Shown: positions 1 through 7,779 of the stretch, piece by piece
Layout of the letters: each line of letters begins with the position of its first letter
Position numbering within the stretch: position 1 is the first letter of the stretch
Source: Deltaproteobacteria bacterium
GTDB lineage: Bacteria; Desulfobacterota; GWC2-55-46
Assembly: GCA_019912665.1 (NCBI GenBank)
Contig: JAIOIE010000007.1
Coordinates: 1-39,576, forward strand
Length of the DNA stretch: 39,576 nt
Direction: 5' to 3'
Position numbers and translations under genes: made by a program
The notes under the pieces: generated by a model
Told to the model about the DNA's origin: nothing
The model's database searches: none
What the model saw: only the letters and a program-made list of their open reading frames with translations

Positions 1-591
1 TGCTTGCGCCGTCCATGGCCCCGTAGAAATCCGACTCCTGGGAGACCTCTTTCCTCCGCCTCCTCGCCTCCTCGTCGCCTATGAGTCCGGCGTTCAGGTC
101 CGCGTCGATGGCCATCTGCTTGCCCGGCATGGCGTCTCCAGGGTGAACCTGGCGGCGACCTCGGCTATGCGCCCGGCGCCTTTCGTTATAACGACGAAGT
201 TTATGATGACGAGGATCGAGAATACTATGAAGCCGACGGCGTAGTTTCCGCCGACCACGAAATTCCCGAAGGACATTATCACCTGGCCGGCCGCTGACGG
301 GCCCTCGGCCCCGTGAAGGAGTATGAGCCTCGTTGACGCCACGTTCAGGGCGAGCCTGAAAAGGGTCGTGACCAGAAGGAGTATAGGGAACGTCGAGAAA
401 TCAAGCGGCTTCTTGACGTAGACTGCCACGAGCAGGATGATTATGGCGGCGGTCACGTTGAACGTAAGGAGGAGGTCCAGCGCGAGCGGCGGGACCGGCA
501 GTATCATTATGAAGATGACCGCCACGATGCCTGCCGGCAGCATCAGATCCGAACCCTTCTTCCAGGAAACCATGTCCCTCAATCCAGCCAT
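1..591 (-). CDS. flhA: FlhA, flagellar export gate protein (partial, frameshifted)
   Basis: This is the N-terminal membrane part of FlhA, the large export-gate subunit of the flagellar type III secretion system in the inner membrane. Residues 1-150 match the family closely: hydrophobic segments, the run [20 protein letters not shown] and then [21 protein letters not shown]. The open frame breaks near 135-138, where the plus strand reads TCTC. Removing one TC restores the conserved family sequence [19 protein letters not shown] and then [14 protein letters not shown] up to the window edge. So the gene continues past position 1 but carries a 2-base duplication, either a real mutation or an assembly error. 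It starts 6 bp after the flhB stop, is last visible in the fliL operon, and its cytoplasmic domain lies outside the window. Confidence 0.95.
135..138 (-). other. Frameshift site in flhA (duplicated TC dinucleotide)
   Basis: The plus strand reads GGCGTCTCCAGGG here. With four bases (TCTC) the flhA frame runs into a stop within about 20 codons. With two bases (TC) it reads L-D-A-M-P-G-K-Q, the invariant FlhA sequence. The frames on both sides of this point are clearly FlhA. Confidence 0.85.
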
Positions 592-597
592 TACGCC

Positions 598-1665
598 CTA
601 TCTCCCTCTTTTTCCCTTGAGCCTGTATACGTAAGCCAGGACCTCGGCCACGGCCTTGTACATGTTGACCGGCACCTCGGCCCCTATCTTGACTGCCTTG
701 TAAAGGCCCCTTGCCAGGGGCTTGTTCTCGAGCACCGGAACCCCGTGCTTCCGCGCTATTTCCTTTATCTTTTCAGCTATGAGGCCCGCGCCCTTGGCGA
801 CCACTATCGGGGCGTTCGATTTCGACCTGTCGTACTTCAGTGCGACCGCGATGTGCGTGGGGTTAGTGACCACGACGTCGGCCTTGGGCACGTCCTGCAT
901 CATCCTCTTCCTGGACATGTCCCTCTGCATGGACTTTATCCGGGCCTTCACGATGGGATCGCCCTCGGACTCCTTGTGCTCCTCTTTTATCTGCTGCTTC
1001 GTCATCCTGAGGCCCTTCTCGAAATTCCACCTCTGGAAGGCGTAGTCGATCACGGCTATGGCGGCTATAACCCAGACGGTCCTGAGCATTATCCTGAATG
1101 TGACCTGCCCGACGTACAGGACCGAGGCGGCCGAGTCCACGTCTATGAGGAAGGGCAGGTTTTCCCATTCCGCCTTGACGCTTACGTAAACGACATACGT
1201 GAGGACCGACACCTTGAGGACCGATTTCACCAGCTCGGCAAGCGAGTTCATCGAGATGAGTTTTCCGAGCCCTGCTATCGGGTTTATCTTCTTGAAATCA
1301 GGCTCAAGAGGCTTCGTCGAAAGATTGAAGCCGTTCTGGAGCACGTACGATATTGCTCCGAAGAGGGGTATTGCGAGCGCCGGGGCGATGATGACGAAGT
1401 ATCTCCAGGAGAGGTCCTGGAAAATCGTATGCACGTCCTTAATGGTCAGCTCGCCCCTGAAAAGGCCGAAATACTTTCTCATGACCTCGGACATGCCCGA
1501 ATACATCCAGGCCGATGAAAAATAAAGGACGACTATCCCGGCGGTTATCATGAATAGGGTGCTGACCTCGCGGGAGGTCGCAAAGCTTCCCTCCTGGCGG
1601 GCCTGCTCGCGCCTTCTGGATGTAGGTTGTTCTGTCCGTTCCTGGTCCTTGTCGTCGTCCGCCAT
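598..1665 (-). CDS. flhB: FlhB, export gate / substrate-specificity switch
   Basis: FlhB is the inner-membrane component of the flagellar export apparatus that switches export from rod/hook to filament substrates after cleaving itself. The N-terminus is the usual charged stretch (QERTEQPTSRRREQARQEG), followed by four hydrophobic segments between about residues 35 and 210. The autocleavage motif NPTH is at residues 268-271, in the context VVVTNPTHIAVALKYD. Total length of 355 residues is normal. Two adjacent start codons exist, GTG at 1668 and ATG at 1665. Both overlap the fliR stop, implying translational coupling. I chose the ATG. It sits between fliR and flhA in the export-gate block. Confidence 0.97.
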   Translation of the reverse strand: MADDDKDQERTEQPTSRRREQARQEGSFATSREVSTLFMITAGIVVLYFSSAWMYSGMSEVMRKYFGLFRGELTIKDVHTIFQDLSWRYFVIIAPALAIPLFGAISYVLQNGFNLSTKPLEPDFKKINPIAGLGKLISMNSLAELVKSVLKVSVLTYVVYVSVKAEWENLPFLIDVDSAASVLYVGQVTFRIMLRTVWVIAAIAVIDYAFQRWNFEKGLRMTKQQIKEEHKESEGDPIVKARIKSMQRDMSRKRMMQDVPKADVVVTNPTHIAVALKYDRSKSNAPIVVAKGAGLIAEKIKEIARKHGVPVLENKPLARGLYKAVKIGAEVPVNMYKAVAEVLAYVYRLKGKRGR

Positions 1666-2435
1666 CACATCGCTCTCATGAGGTTAAATACGCCGGTCCA
1701 CATCCGGTCGAAGGCCGCTTGAACTGCGGTCCCGAATACCGGGAGGGACATGCTTATCACAAGGAAACCGGATATTATCGTCAGGGCGAACCCTATGACG
1801 AACATGTTAATCTGCGGCACCGTCCTCGCCATTATGCCGAGCGAGACGTTCACGAATATCAGCATTGCGACCACAGGGGCCGAAAACTTGAAGGCCAGGA
1901 TGAATATCTCCCTTGAGAAAGCCACGAAACTCTCCATGAGCCCCGCCGAAAGAGTGAAGCTGAAGGGCGGAATCGAATCGAAGCTCTTCTGGAGGACCAT
2001 AAGGACCATGAGGTGGCCGTTTACCGAAAGGAAGATAAGGAGCGTCAAAATGCTCAGGAATTTCCCGAGTACCGTCACCTGGGAGCTGTTCATCGGGTCG
2101 TAGGCGCTCGCCATGCCTATGCCCATCTGGAAGCCGGCTACCTGCCCCGCAAACTCGATGCCGGCGAGCACGAACCTTATCGCGAGACCTATGGCCGCGC
2201 CTATGAGGATCTCTCCGGCTATGGCGATGGTCAGGCCGACGAGCGTCGCAGGCATCGGGACCTGGGGAGTAAGGGGCGTCAATAGAAGCGCCACCATGAG
2301 CGTAAGCCCGAGCTTCACCTGCATGGGCACGTTCAAAGCCCCGAATATCGGGGCGGCAAGCAGTATCGAGCCGGTCCTAACCAGGACGAAAAGAAAGGTC
2401 GAATAATTGGCTGCTATGTAGTTTGCGAATTCCAT
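1665..2435 (-). CDS. fliR: FliR, flagellar export gate protein
   Basis: FliR is a polytopic inner-membrane protein that forms the export-gate core with FliP and FliQ. The 256-residue length and the pattern of long hydrophobic stretches fit the family. Recognisable segments are FVLVRTGSILLAAPIFGALNVP near the N-terminus, FQMGIGMASAYDPMNSSQVTV in the middle and a hydrophobic region carrying ISGFLVISMSLPVFG near the end. The ATG follows the fliQ stop TAG with no gap, and the fliR stop overlaps the flhB start, so the three genes are tightly coupled. Confidence 0.96.
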   Translation of the reverse strand: MEFANYIAANYSTFLFVLVRTGSILLAAPIFGALNVPMQVKLGLTLMVALLLTPLTPQVPMPATLVGLTIAIAGEILIGAAIGLAIRFVLAGIEFAGQVAGFQMGIGMASAYDPMNSSQVTVLGKFLSILTLLIFLSVNGHLMVLMVLQKSFDSIPPFSFTLSAGLMESFVAFSREIFILAFKFSAPVVAMLIFVNVSLGIMARTVPQINMFVIGFALTIISGFLVISMSLPVFGTAVQAAFDRMWTGVFNLMRAM

Positions 2436-2705
2436 CTACCTTATGTAATTGGGTATGTTAGTGAATATCTGACTCGTGTACTTCACCATAACCTCCATCA
2501 TCCAGGGCGAGAGCGCAAGGAGCACGAGGAGGACGGTTATTATCTTGGGCACGAACGAGAGCGTCATCTCCTGTATCTGCGTTACCGCCTGGAAGATGCT
2601 TATGACGAGACCCACCGCCATCCCGGCGAAGAGGACCGGGCCGGATATGAGGAGTATCATGGTTATCGTCTCCCTGCCGATGCCGGTTACGAATTCAGGC
2701 GTCAC
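2436..2705 (-). CDS. fliQ: FliQ, flagellar export gate protein
   Basis: FliQ is the small two-helix membrane subunit of the FliPQR export gate. The 89-residue length is exactly typical. Two hydrophobic helices are visible (about residues 16-37 and 53-72), separated by the conserved loop FQAVTQIQEMTLSFVPKI. It lies 9 bp after fliP and abuts fliR. Confidence 0.97.
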   Translation of the reverse strand: MTPEFVTGIGRETITMILLISGPVLFAGMAVGLVISIFQAVTQIQEMTLSFVPKIITVLLVLLALSPWMMEVMVKYTSQIFTNIPNYIR

Positions 2706-2714
2706 TCTCTTCCC

Positions 2715-3485
2715 CTATCCGAAGCTCTGGACGAGCGAGCCGACGAGCAGGTACCACCCGTCGACAAGCACGAAGAGCATGAGTTTGAAAGGCATGGATA
2801 CCATTACCGGAGGGAGCATCATCATGCCCATGGACATGAGGACGCTCGCCACTATCATGTCTATCGCGAGGAACGGCAGATAGATGAGGAACCCTATCTG
2901 GAACGCGGTCTTCAATTCGCTTGTGACAAACGCCGGTATGAGCGCGAGCGTCGGGATATCGTCCTTCGTGCGAGGAGCTTCGGATTTCGAGAGCCTCAGG
3001 AAAAGCTCCATGTCCTTTTCCCTGGTGTTCTTGAGCATGAACTCGCGCAGCGGCTCGATTGCGCCCGTGAAGGCGGCCTCCTGCGATATGGACCCCTGCA
3101 TGTACGGCCTGAGCGCGTTTTCGTTTATCTTCATGAACGCCGGGGACATTATGAAAAAAGTAAGGAAGAGCGCGAGCCCCACAACGACCTGGTTGGGAGG
3201 GGCCTGCTGGACGCCGAGGGCCTGTCTCAAAAGCGAAAACACGATCACAAGCCTCGTAAACGAGGTCATCATCAATAATATGGCCGGCGCGACCGTAAGG
3301 ACCGTAAGGAGAAGGACTATCTGGATGGCGGTGCTCAGGCCCTGAGGGGAGTTCTCCCCGCCTATCGAAAGATTGACATTCGGCAGCCCGAGAGCGTCGG
3401 CAGCAAATGAAGCGCCCGGCGCCAGAATGGCCAACGCGGCCATCGATGCAATAGAAAATGTTTTTTTAAGGACCCTGGCCGTCAT
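2715..3485 (-). CDS. fliP: FliP, flagellar export gate protein
   Basis: FliP is the major core subunit of the export gate. A cleavable signal peptide is visible (about residues 1-28, ending ASFA-AD), as is usual for FliP. Family signatures follow: LTVAPAILLMMTSFTRLVIV, then LRQALGVQQAPPNQVVVGLALFLTFFIMSP, and a C-terminal hydrophobic pair around IDMIVASVLMSMGMMMLPPVM. Length is 256 residues. Its ATG overlaps the fliO stop (ATGA), which indicates coupled translation. Confidence 0.97.
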   Translation of the reverse strand: MTARVLKKTFSIASMAALAILAPGASFAADALGLPNVNLSIGGENSPQGLSTAIQIVLLLTVLTVAPAILLMMTSFTRLVIVFSLLRQALGVQQAPPNQVVVGLALFLTFFIMSPAFMKINENALRPYMQGSISQEAAFTGAIEPLREFMLKNTREKDMELFLRLSKSEAPRTKDDIPTLALIPAFVTSELKTAFQIGFLIYLPFLAIDMIVASVLMSMGMMMLPPVMVSMPFKLMLFVLVDGWYLLVGSLVQSFG

Positions 3486-3832
3486 ATGCCCCCCTGCAGG
3501 ATCCCAAAGAGCGACCTCTGTTTCCCGTCCTTGAGCCTACGGAGGTCCTCAAGCGCGTCCTTTCCCTCTATTTTGGAAAGGAACGTTATGGTGGTGGGCG
3601 TAAGCCCCAGAACCAGCATCTCCCCCGCGACCTCGACTATCGCTATGTTCCTCTTGGGGCCGAGAAAGGCGGATGCGATGACCTTTACTGGCTTCACCGC
3701 CGCCCTTGAAGAGGACCCGGACTCGGAGCGCGCGAAACGCTTGAGGGCGTACATGGCGGCGCCGAAAAGTCCCAGGAGGAAAAAAAGCGTCAGTATGGAT
3801 TTTACGAGGAGATACATGTACGAATCGTTCAT
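3482..3832 (-). CDS. fliO: FliO, flagellar export gate assembly protein
   Basis: FliO is a small single-pass membrane protein that helps assemble FliP in the export gate. The N-terminus has one transmembrane segment (about residues 7-28, SILTLFFLLGLFGAAMYAL) followed by a basic stretch. A cytoplasmic domain follows with the typical FliO sequence FLGPKRNIAIVEVAGEMLVLGLTPTTI. The 116-residue length is normal for this poorly conserved family. It overlaps fliN upstream and fliP downstream by ATGA junctions. The call rests on both sequence and position. Confidence 0.9.
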   Translation of the reverse strand: MNDSYMYLLVKSILTLFFLLGLFGAAMYALKRFARSESGSSSRAAVKPVKVIASAFLGPKRNIAIVEVAGEMLVLGLTPTTITFLSKIEGKDALEDLRRLKDGKQRSLFGILQGGI

Positions 3833-4248
3833 TTCAGCCTGCTTATCCTCTCGCTCGGGCTTACGATGTCCGTGAGCTTCACCCCGAACTTCTCGTTTAC
3901 TACGACGGCCTCGCCGCGGGCGATAAGCCTGCCGTTCACGAGTATTTCCATCGGCTCACCGGCGAGCTTCTCGAGCTCTATGACCGCCCCCTGGCCGAGC
4001 TGAAGGAGGTCCTTTACCAGGAGCCTGGTCCTCCCTATCTCGACGGATACCGTAAGCGGTATGTCGAGGAGCATGTCGATGTTGGTCACTGCGCCGGAAT
4101 TTTCGGGCTTAAGGTTCGAGAAGCTCGCAGGCCTTGCCTCGACCTCGTCCTTTTTCGCCGTAGACTGGGCCTGCCTGGTCTCCTCGAAGGCCGCGCCCCA
4201 TTCGTCATTCAGCGAACCGGACTGGGTACCTTCTTCGTTCTCTTTCAT
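3829..4248 (-). CDS. fliN: FliN, flagellar motor switch C-ring protein
   Basis: FliN forms the lower part of the C-ring, where the switch complex acts on rotation direction and helps deliver export substrates. The N-terminal ~55 residues are acidic and low-complexity. The C-terminal SpoA/FliN domain (about 57-135) carries NIDMLLDIPLTVSVEIGRT, LLQLGQGAVIELEKLAGEP and NGRLIARGEAVVVNEKFGVK. At 139 residues it is a normal single-domain FliN, not the FliY fusion. It starts 2 bp after fliM. Confidence 0.96.
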   Translation of the reverse strand: MKENEEGTQSGSLNDEWGAAFEETRQAQSTAKKDEVEARPASFSNLKPENSGAVTNIDMLLDIPLTVSVEIGRTRLLVKDLLQLGQGAVIELEKLAGEPMEILVNGRLIARGEAVVVNEKFGVKLTDIVSPSERISRLK

Positions 4249-4250
4249 CG

Positions 4251-5243
4251 CTAACCCCTTTCTCCTTTTGCTACGTCCACAACCTTGAGAGCATAGTTGT
4301 TGTCCATGACCCCGGGCCTTGCCAGGAGCTTGGTCATGCCTTCCACCTCGACCTCCAGCAGGTCCTTTACCTTCCTGTTGAGCTGTATGACGTCCCCGGC
4401 CCTGAGGCTAAGGAGGTCCGAGAGGCTTATCTCCGCCTGCCCCATCTCCCCCGAGACCGTCAGCGGCACGTACCCGAACTGCTCCCGGAGGTTGTCGAAC
4501 CACCGCGCGTCGACCTCGGAGGTGTCTATCCTCTGTGTCCCGATGAGCTTGTCCTTTATAGGCTCTATCGTGTTATAGGGCAGGCACATCGTGAAATTGC
4601 CCGTATTGGACTCGATCTCCATCCTGAAGACCGAGAGTATGACGTGCTCGGAGGCGCCCACTATATTCACAAACTGCGGGTTCATCTCCGATCTCACGTA
4701 CTTGAAATCCACGGGATGGACCGCCTTCCAGACCGAGGTCATCTCGTGGAATATGATGTCCACGACTTTTTTAACGACCGCCTGCTCGACATTCGTGAAA
4801 TCCCGGCCCTCTATCCTCGTGTGAAACCTGCCGTCCCCGCCGAAGTAGCTGTCCACTATGAGGAACACCAGGCTCGGATCAATGGCGAGGACCCCCTGCC
4901 CCCTGAACGGAACGAACTGGAAGACATTGAGGCTCGAGGGGACCTGGAGGTTACGGAGGAAGTCCTCGTATTTGGCGGTCCTCATGGCCTCGGGGTTTAC
5001 GTCTACAGACTTCCTCATGAGGTTGAAGACCGAGCTCCTCAATGACCTGCTGAACTTCTCGTTTATCATCTCCAAGGTGGGGAGCTTGCCCCTGACCACC
5101 TTCTCCTGGTTGGCGAAATCGTACGGCCTGACCTCGCCGTTATCGGAGCCTTCTTGCTTTTCCTGCTCGGTTTGTATATCGCCGTTCGAGAGCCCCCTTA
5201 AGAGGGCGTCTACCTCGACTTGTGTGAGTATCTGCTCTGCCAT
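4251..5243 (-). CDS. fliM: FliM, flagellar motor switch protein
   Basis: FliM is the C-ring switch protein that receives phospho-CheY and links FliG to FliN. The first residues, ILTQVEVDALLRGLS, match the conserved N-terminal CheY-binding segment. The middle domain has FQFVPFRGQGVLAIDPSLVF and the GGDGR motif (YFGGDGRFHTRIEGRDFT). The C-terminal SpoA domain is present (LTVSGEMGQAEISLSDLLSLRAGDVIQLN). Length of 330 residues is normal. It follows fliL by 11 bp. No che genes lie in this window, so the CheY partner must be elsewhere. Confidence 0.97.
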   Translation of the reverse strand: MAEQILTQVEVDALLRGLSNGDIQTEQEKQEGSDNGEVRPYDFANQEKVVRGKLPTLEMINEKFSRSLRSSVFNLMRKSVDVNPEAMRTAKYEDFLRNLQVPSSLNVFQFVPFRGQGVLAIDPSLVFLIVDSYFGGDGRFHTRIEGRDFTNVEQAVVKKVVDIIFHEMTSVWKAVHPVDFKYVRSEMNPQFVNIVGASEHVILSVFRMEIESNTGNFTMCLPYNTIEPIKDKLIGTQRIDTSEVDARWFDNLREQFGYVPLTVSGEMGQAEISLSDLLSLRAGDVIQLNRKVKDLLEVEVEGMTKLLARPGVMDNNYALKVVDVAKGERG

Positions 5244-5254
5244 CCCGGTGTCCC

Positions 5255-5743
5255 CTACTGGATTACGAACTCGGTGAAATAGGCGGTATTCACCTTGCTT
5301 TGGGTCAGGTACTGGTTTACCCTCGCCACTATCTCGTCGCGCATCCTGTATTTGCCCTCGACGGTGCCTATGTCCGAGTAGCTCTTGCTGCTCAAGAGTA
5401 TGATGAGGGAGTCCCGTATCTGGGTCGACTGGTTGCTGAGTTCGTTGAGCATCGCGCCCGGCGGAAGCTCTAGATTTACCGTGAGCTTAAGGTATCTCGT
5501 GCCCGAGTTGTCCTGCAGGTTTACGATGAAAGGCTCCAGGGCGAATATCGTACCCTTGGCCGGTTCAGGCGCCTGGGTCTCGACAGCATGTTTTGCGCTG
5601 TCTTCCCCTCCCTTCGAGCCTGAGAGGACCAGGTACGCCCCGGCCACGCCCGCAAGGAGCACCACCGCGACTATGCCAATGACGAGGCCGTTCCCCTTTT
5701 TTTTGGGAGCTGCCTCTTCTTTCTTGTCGACTTCCGCCGCCAT
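5255..5743 (-). CDS. fliL: FliL, basal body-associated protein
   Basis: FliL is an inner-membrane protein around the stator units that supports torque generation. From this start it has a lysine-rich cytoplasmic tail, one transmembrane helix (about residues 18-38, LVIGIVAVVLLAGVAGAYLVL) and a periplasmic domain with the FliL sequence FALEPFIVNLQDNSGTRYLKLTVNLEL. The open frame extends further upstream, but the ATG at 5743 has a strong Shine-Dalgarno (AAGGAGG, 5 bp before). The upstream extension also contains a sigma-54 promoter, so it is not coding. It is the first gene of the fliL-flhA operon. Confidence 0.94.
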   Translation of the reverse strand: MAAEVDKKEEAAPKKKGNGLVIGIVAVVLLAGVAGAYLVLSGSKGGEDSAKHAVETQAPEPAKGTIFALEPFIVNLQDNSGTRYLKLTVNLELPPGAMLNELSNQSTQIRDSLIILLSSKSYSDIGTVEGKYRMRDEIVARVNQYLTQSKVNTAYFTEFVIQ

Positions 5744-5809
5744 ACTTGCCTCCTTCAGTTCCAGCGCCCGGATCGGGCCATGGCATATAGGTGAATGCCA
5801 GGGTTGTTT

Positions 5810-5826
5810 TGCAATACCTGTGCCAG
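5810..5826 (-). promoter_or_regulatory. Sigma-54 promoter of fliL operon
   Basis: On the minus strand the sequence TGGCAC-AGGTA-TTGCA matches the -24/-12 consensus completely, with GG and GC at the correct spacing. The predicted transcript start is near 5799, about 55 bases before the fliL ATG. Confidence 0.88.
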
Positions 5827-5980
5827 AGCCAGGCCGGTGCCTTAAAAGAAGCAAGTATGCAGAATACCTCAGGAAAAAGCTGGCTCCAGTGGAGGGGATG
5901 GAGGCACGGCAGAAGACAAGGTCAAACGGTTGTATGGAAGAGCGTCATAAAAATGACTGGGTGCGGTCGTGGAATGGAAT

Positions 5981-6017
5981 AAAAAAAAAAGGGGGCGGCG
6001 GCCTGAGCCGCCGCCCC
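5981..6017 (-). terminator. Rho-independent terminator after flgE
   Basis: A perfect 11-bp GC-only stem (GGGGCGGCGGC with its complement, 5992-6017) encloses a 4-base loop and, read on the minus strand, is followed by ten T residues. It lies 17 bp past the flgE stop and separates the fliK-flgD-flgE unit from the fliL promoter. Confidence 0.93.
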
Positions 6018-6033
6018 GTCTTCAAGGCCAGGC

Positions 6034-7716
6034 CTAACGCTTGAGGTTTACGAGTTCCATAAGGAGCTCATCGGTCGTCGTTATTATCTTGGAGTTAGCC
6101 TGGAAGCCGCGCTGGGCGGTTATCATGTTCACGAACTCCCTTGCGAGGTCGACGTTGGATAGCTCAAGGGTCTCGGATTGGACAAGCCCCATCCCCGAGG
6201 TTCCGGGCGTGCCAATAAGGGGCTGGCCCGAGTCGAAGGTCTCGGAGTACAGGTTCATACCGGCGCTCGAAAGGGACGTGGGGCTCGGGAAATCGGCGAG
6301 GAGCACCTGAGCGAGGTTAAGGGCCCTGCCGTTCGTGAATATGCCCTGTATGATGCCGTCCTGGTTTATGGCTATCCTCTGGAGCGTGCCCGAGGAATAG
6401 CCGTCCTGGATGAGCCTGGATACTCCTGATGCGGTAGCGTACTGGGTGGTCCCGTTCGTGCCGGTCCCGCCCTCGGTTATGCTGGCGCCGAAATCGAACC
6501 CGATGGTCTGTCCGCTGCCTGCCCCTCCGGTGAAGTCGAACCCGGTCGCGGGCGTGCCCCCGGGATTGCTGACTGAGTAATGGGTATAATCAATGGGGTC
6601 CTCGGAGTGCAACGCGCCGCTCGAATCGAAGGTGACCCTGCCCTGGGCCTGGATCTCGGTCTCGCCGGTCAGAGACTCGCTCCCGTCTACCACCGCAAAC
6701 CACTCCCAGGTGTTGCCGGTGCTCCCGAGCGACTCCTTCCTGAAAAACATGGTAACGGTATGGTCGTTGCCGAGGGAATCGTAGACCGTGAGCGGAACGG
6801 AAAAGTTGGAGGTGTTCCCGGCGTTCGCGAGGTCGAAGGCCCCGCCAGCCTGGTCGGAGGTATAGCTCGACCCGTCGGCTGCAAGAGGCGCACCGGGGTT
6901 GGAAGTAAATCCGAGGAGCGAGGCCGCGCTCGATGAGACCATGTCGAAATCGAGGGTGCCGGTATTGCCCGCGTCGTTAGCTATGCTGAACATGCCGGTC
7001 TGGTCGTCGTAGGAGACGGTATAGGTGTTGCCGCTAGCAGCGCCCTGGAGGACGGCCCTTATCGCGGCGTTTACCTGGTCTGCAGTCGCGGCAGTGCCGG
7101 ATATCAGGCCGCCGTCGGTAACAAGGCTCCGTGTATAGGCGGTGCCTCCTATGTCGAAGGTGATCTCGTCGTTTACGCCGGTAGTGAATACGAAGCCGGT
7201 TATCGGCGCGTTCGAGTCGAGGTTCGCGTTTAGGAGCGCGCTCGTAGTAGCGCTCGGGGTTATTACCCTGGTCGCAAGCTGTATGTCCGATATCGCGTTC
7301 TGGAATGTGCCGGCGGCGTCGGCCATGTAGCCCTGGAGGCGCATGCCCTCGGGGTTCACGATGAAGCCCTCCTTGTCGGTAGAGAACTGGCCTGCCCTGG
7401 TGTAGTATCTTGTATCCAGCACGGGGTCGTTCACCATGTAGAACCCGTTGCCGCTTATGGCGAGGTCGAGCGCGTTCCCGGTGCTCTCGAATGCGCCCTG
7501 GGTAAAGACCTTCTGGATGCTGCTCATGACGACTCCGAGGCCTATCTGGTTGGTGCCGCCGCCCCCGGAGAGGGTCTGGCTGAGTACGTCGCCGAACGTA
7601 ACCCTGCTTCCTTTGAAGCCCACCGTGTTCACGTTAGAGATGTTGTTGCCGATTACGGAGAGGTTCGACATGTTCGCGTTAAGGCCGCTTATTCCGGTAT
7701 AGAGAGCTGACTGCAT
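6034..7716 (-). CDS. flgE: FlgE, flagellar hook protein
   Basis: FlgE polymerises into the flexible hook outside the cell. The N-terminus (ALYTGISGLNANMSNLSVIG and then NNISNVNTVGFKGSR) and C-terminus (LSNVDLAREFVNMITAQRGF and then ANSKIITTTDELL) are the conserved coiled-coil ends of the rod/hook family. The middle, about residues 150-480, holds variable hook domains. At 560 residues it is larger than enteric FlgE (about 400) but normal for lineages with extra D2-type inserts. The ATG at 7716 was chosen because AAAAGGAGG lies upstream and the protein then begins exactly like its relatives. It is the last gene of its unit. Confidence 0.95.
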   Translation of the reverse strand: MQSALYTGISGLNANMSNLSVIGNNISNVNTVGFKGSRVTFGDVLSQTLSGGGGTNQIGLGVVMSSIQKVFTQGAFESTGNALDLAISGNGFYMVNDPVLDTRYYTRAGQFSTDKEGFIVNPEGMRLQGYMADAAGTFQNAISDIQLATRVITPSATTSALLNANLDSNAPITGFVFTTGVNDEITFDIGGTAYTRSLVTDGGLISGTAATADQVNAAIRAVLQGAASGNTYTVSYDDQTGMFSIANDAGNTGTLDFDMVSSSAASLLGFTSNPGAPLAADGSSYTSDQAGGAFDLANAGNTSNFSVPLTVYDSLGNDHTVTMFFRKESLGSTGNTWEWFAVVDGSESLTGETEIQAQGRVTFDSSGALHSEDPIDYTHYSVSNPGGTPATGFDFTGGAGSGQTIGFDFGASITEGGTGTNGTTQYATASGVSRLIQDGYSSGTLQRIAINQDGIIQGIFTNGRALNLAQVLLADFPSPTSLSSAGMNLYSETFDSGQPLIGTPGTSGMGLVQSETLELSNVDLAREFVNMITAQRGFQANSKIITTTDELLMELVNLKR

Positions 7717-7755
7717 ATTCCCATCCTCCTTTTGGTATCCGTGAAGTTTTTTTGC

Positions 7756-7769
7756 GCTCCTTTTGGAGC
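7756..7769 (-). repeat. Small hairpin between flgD and flgE
   Basis: In the flgD-flgE spacer the minus strand forms a 5-bp stem GCTCC/GGAGC with an AAAA loop. It is followed by A residues, so it is not a terminator. The loop and 3' arm (CCAAAAGGAG) duplicate the true flgE Shine-Dalgarno region about 40 bases further on. Confidence 0.45.
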
Positions 7770-7779
7770 CTCTCAATTC

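Noticed and set aside
5744-5854. N-terminal extension of FliL
   Set aside because: It contains the sigma-54 promoter and lacks family similarity. The ATG at 5743 has a strong Shine-Dalgarno sequence.
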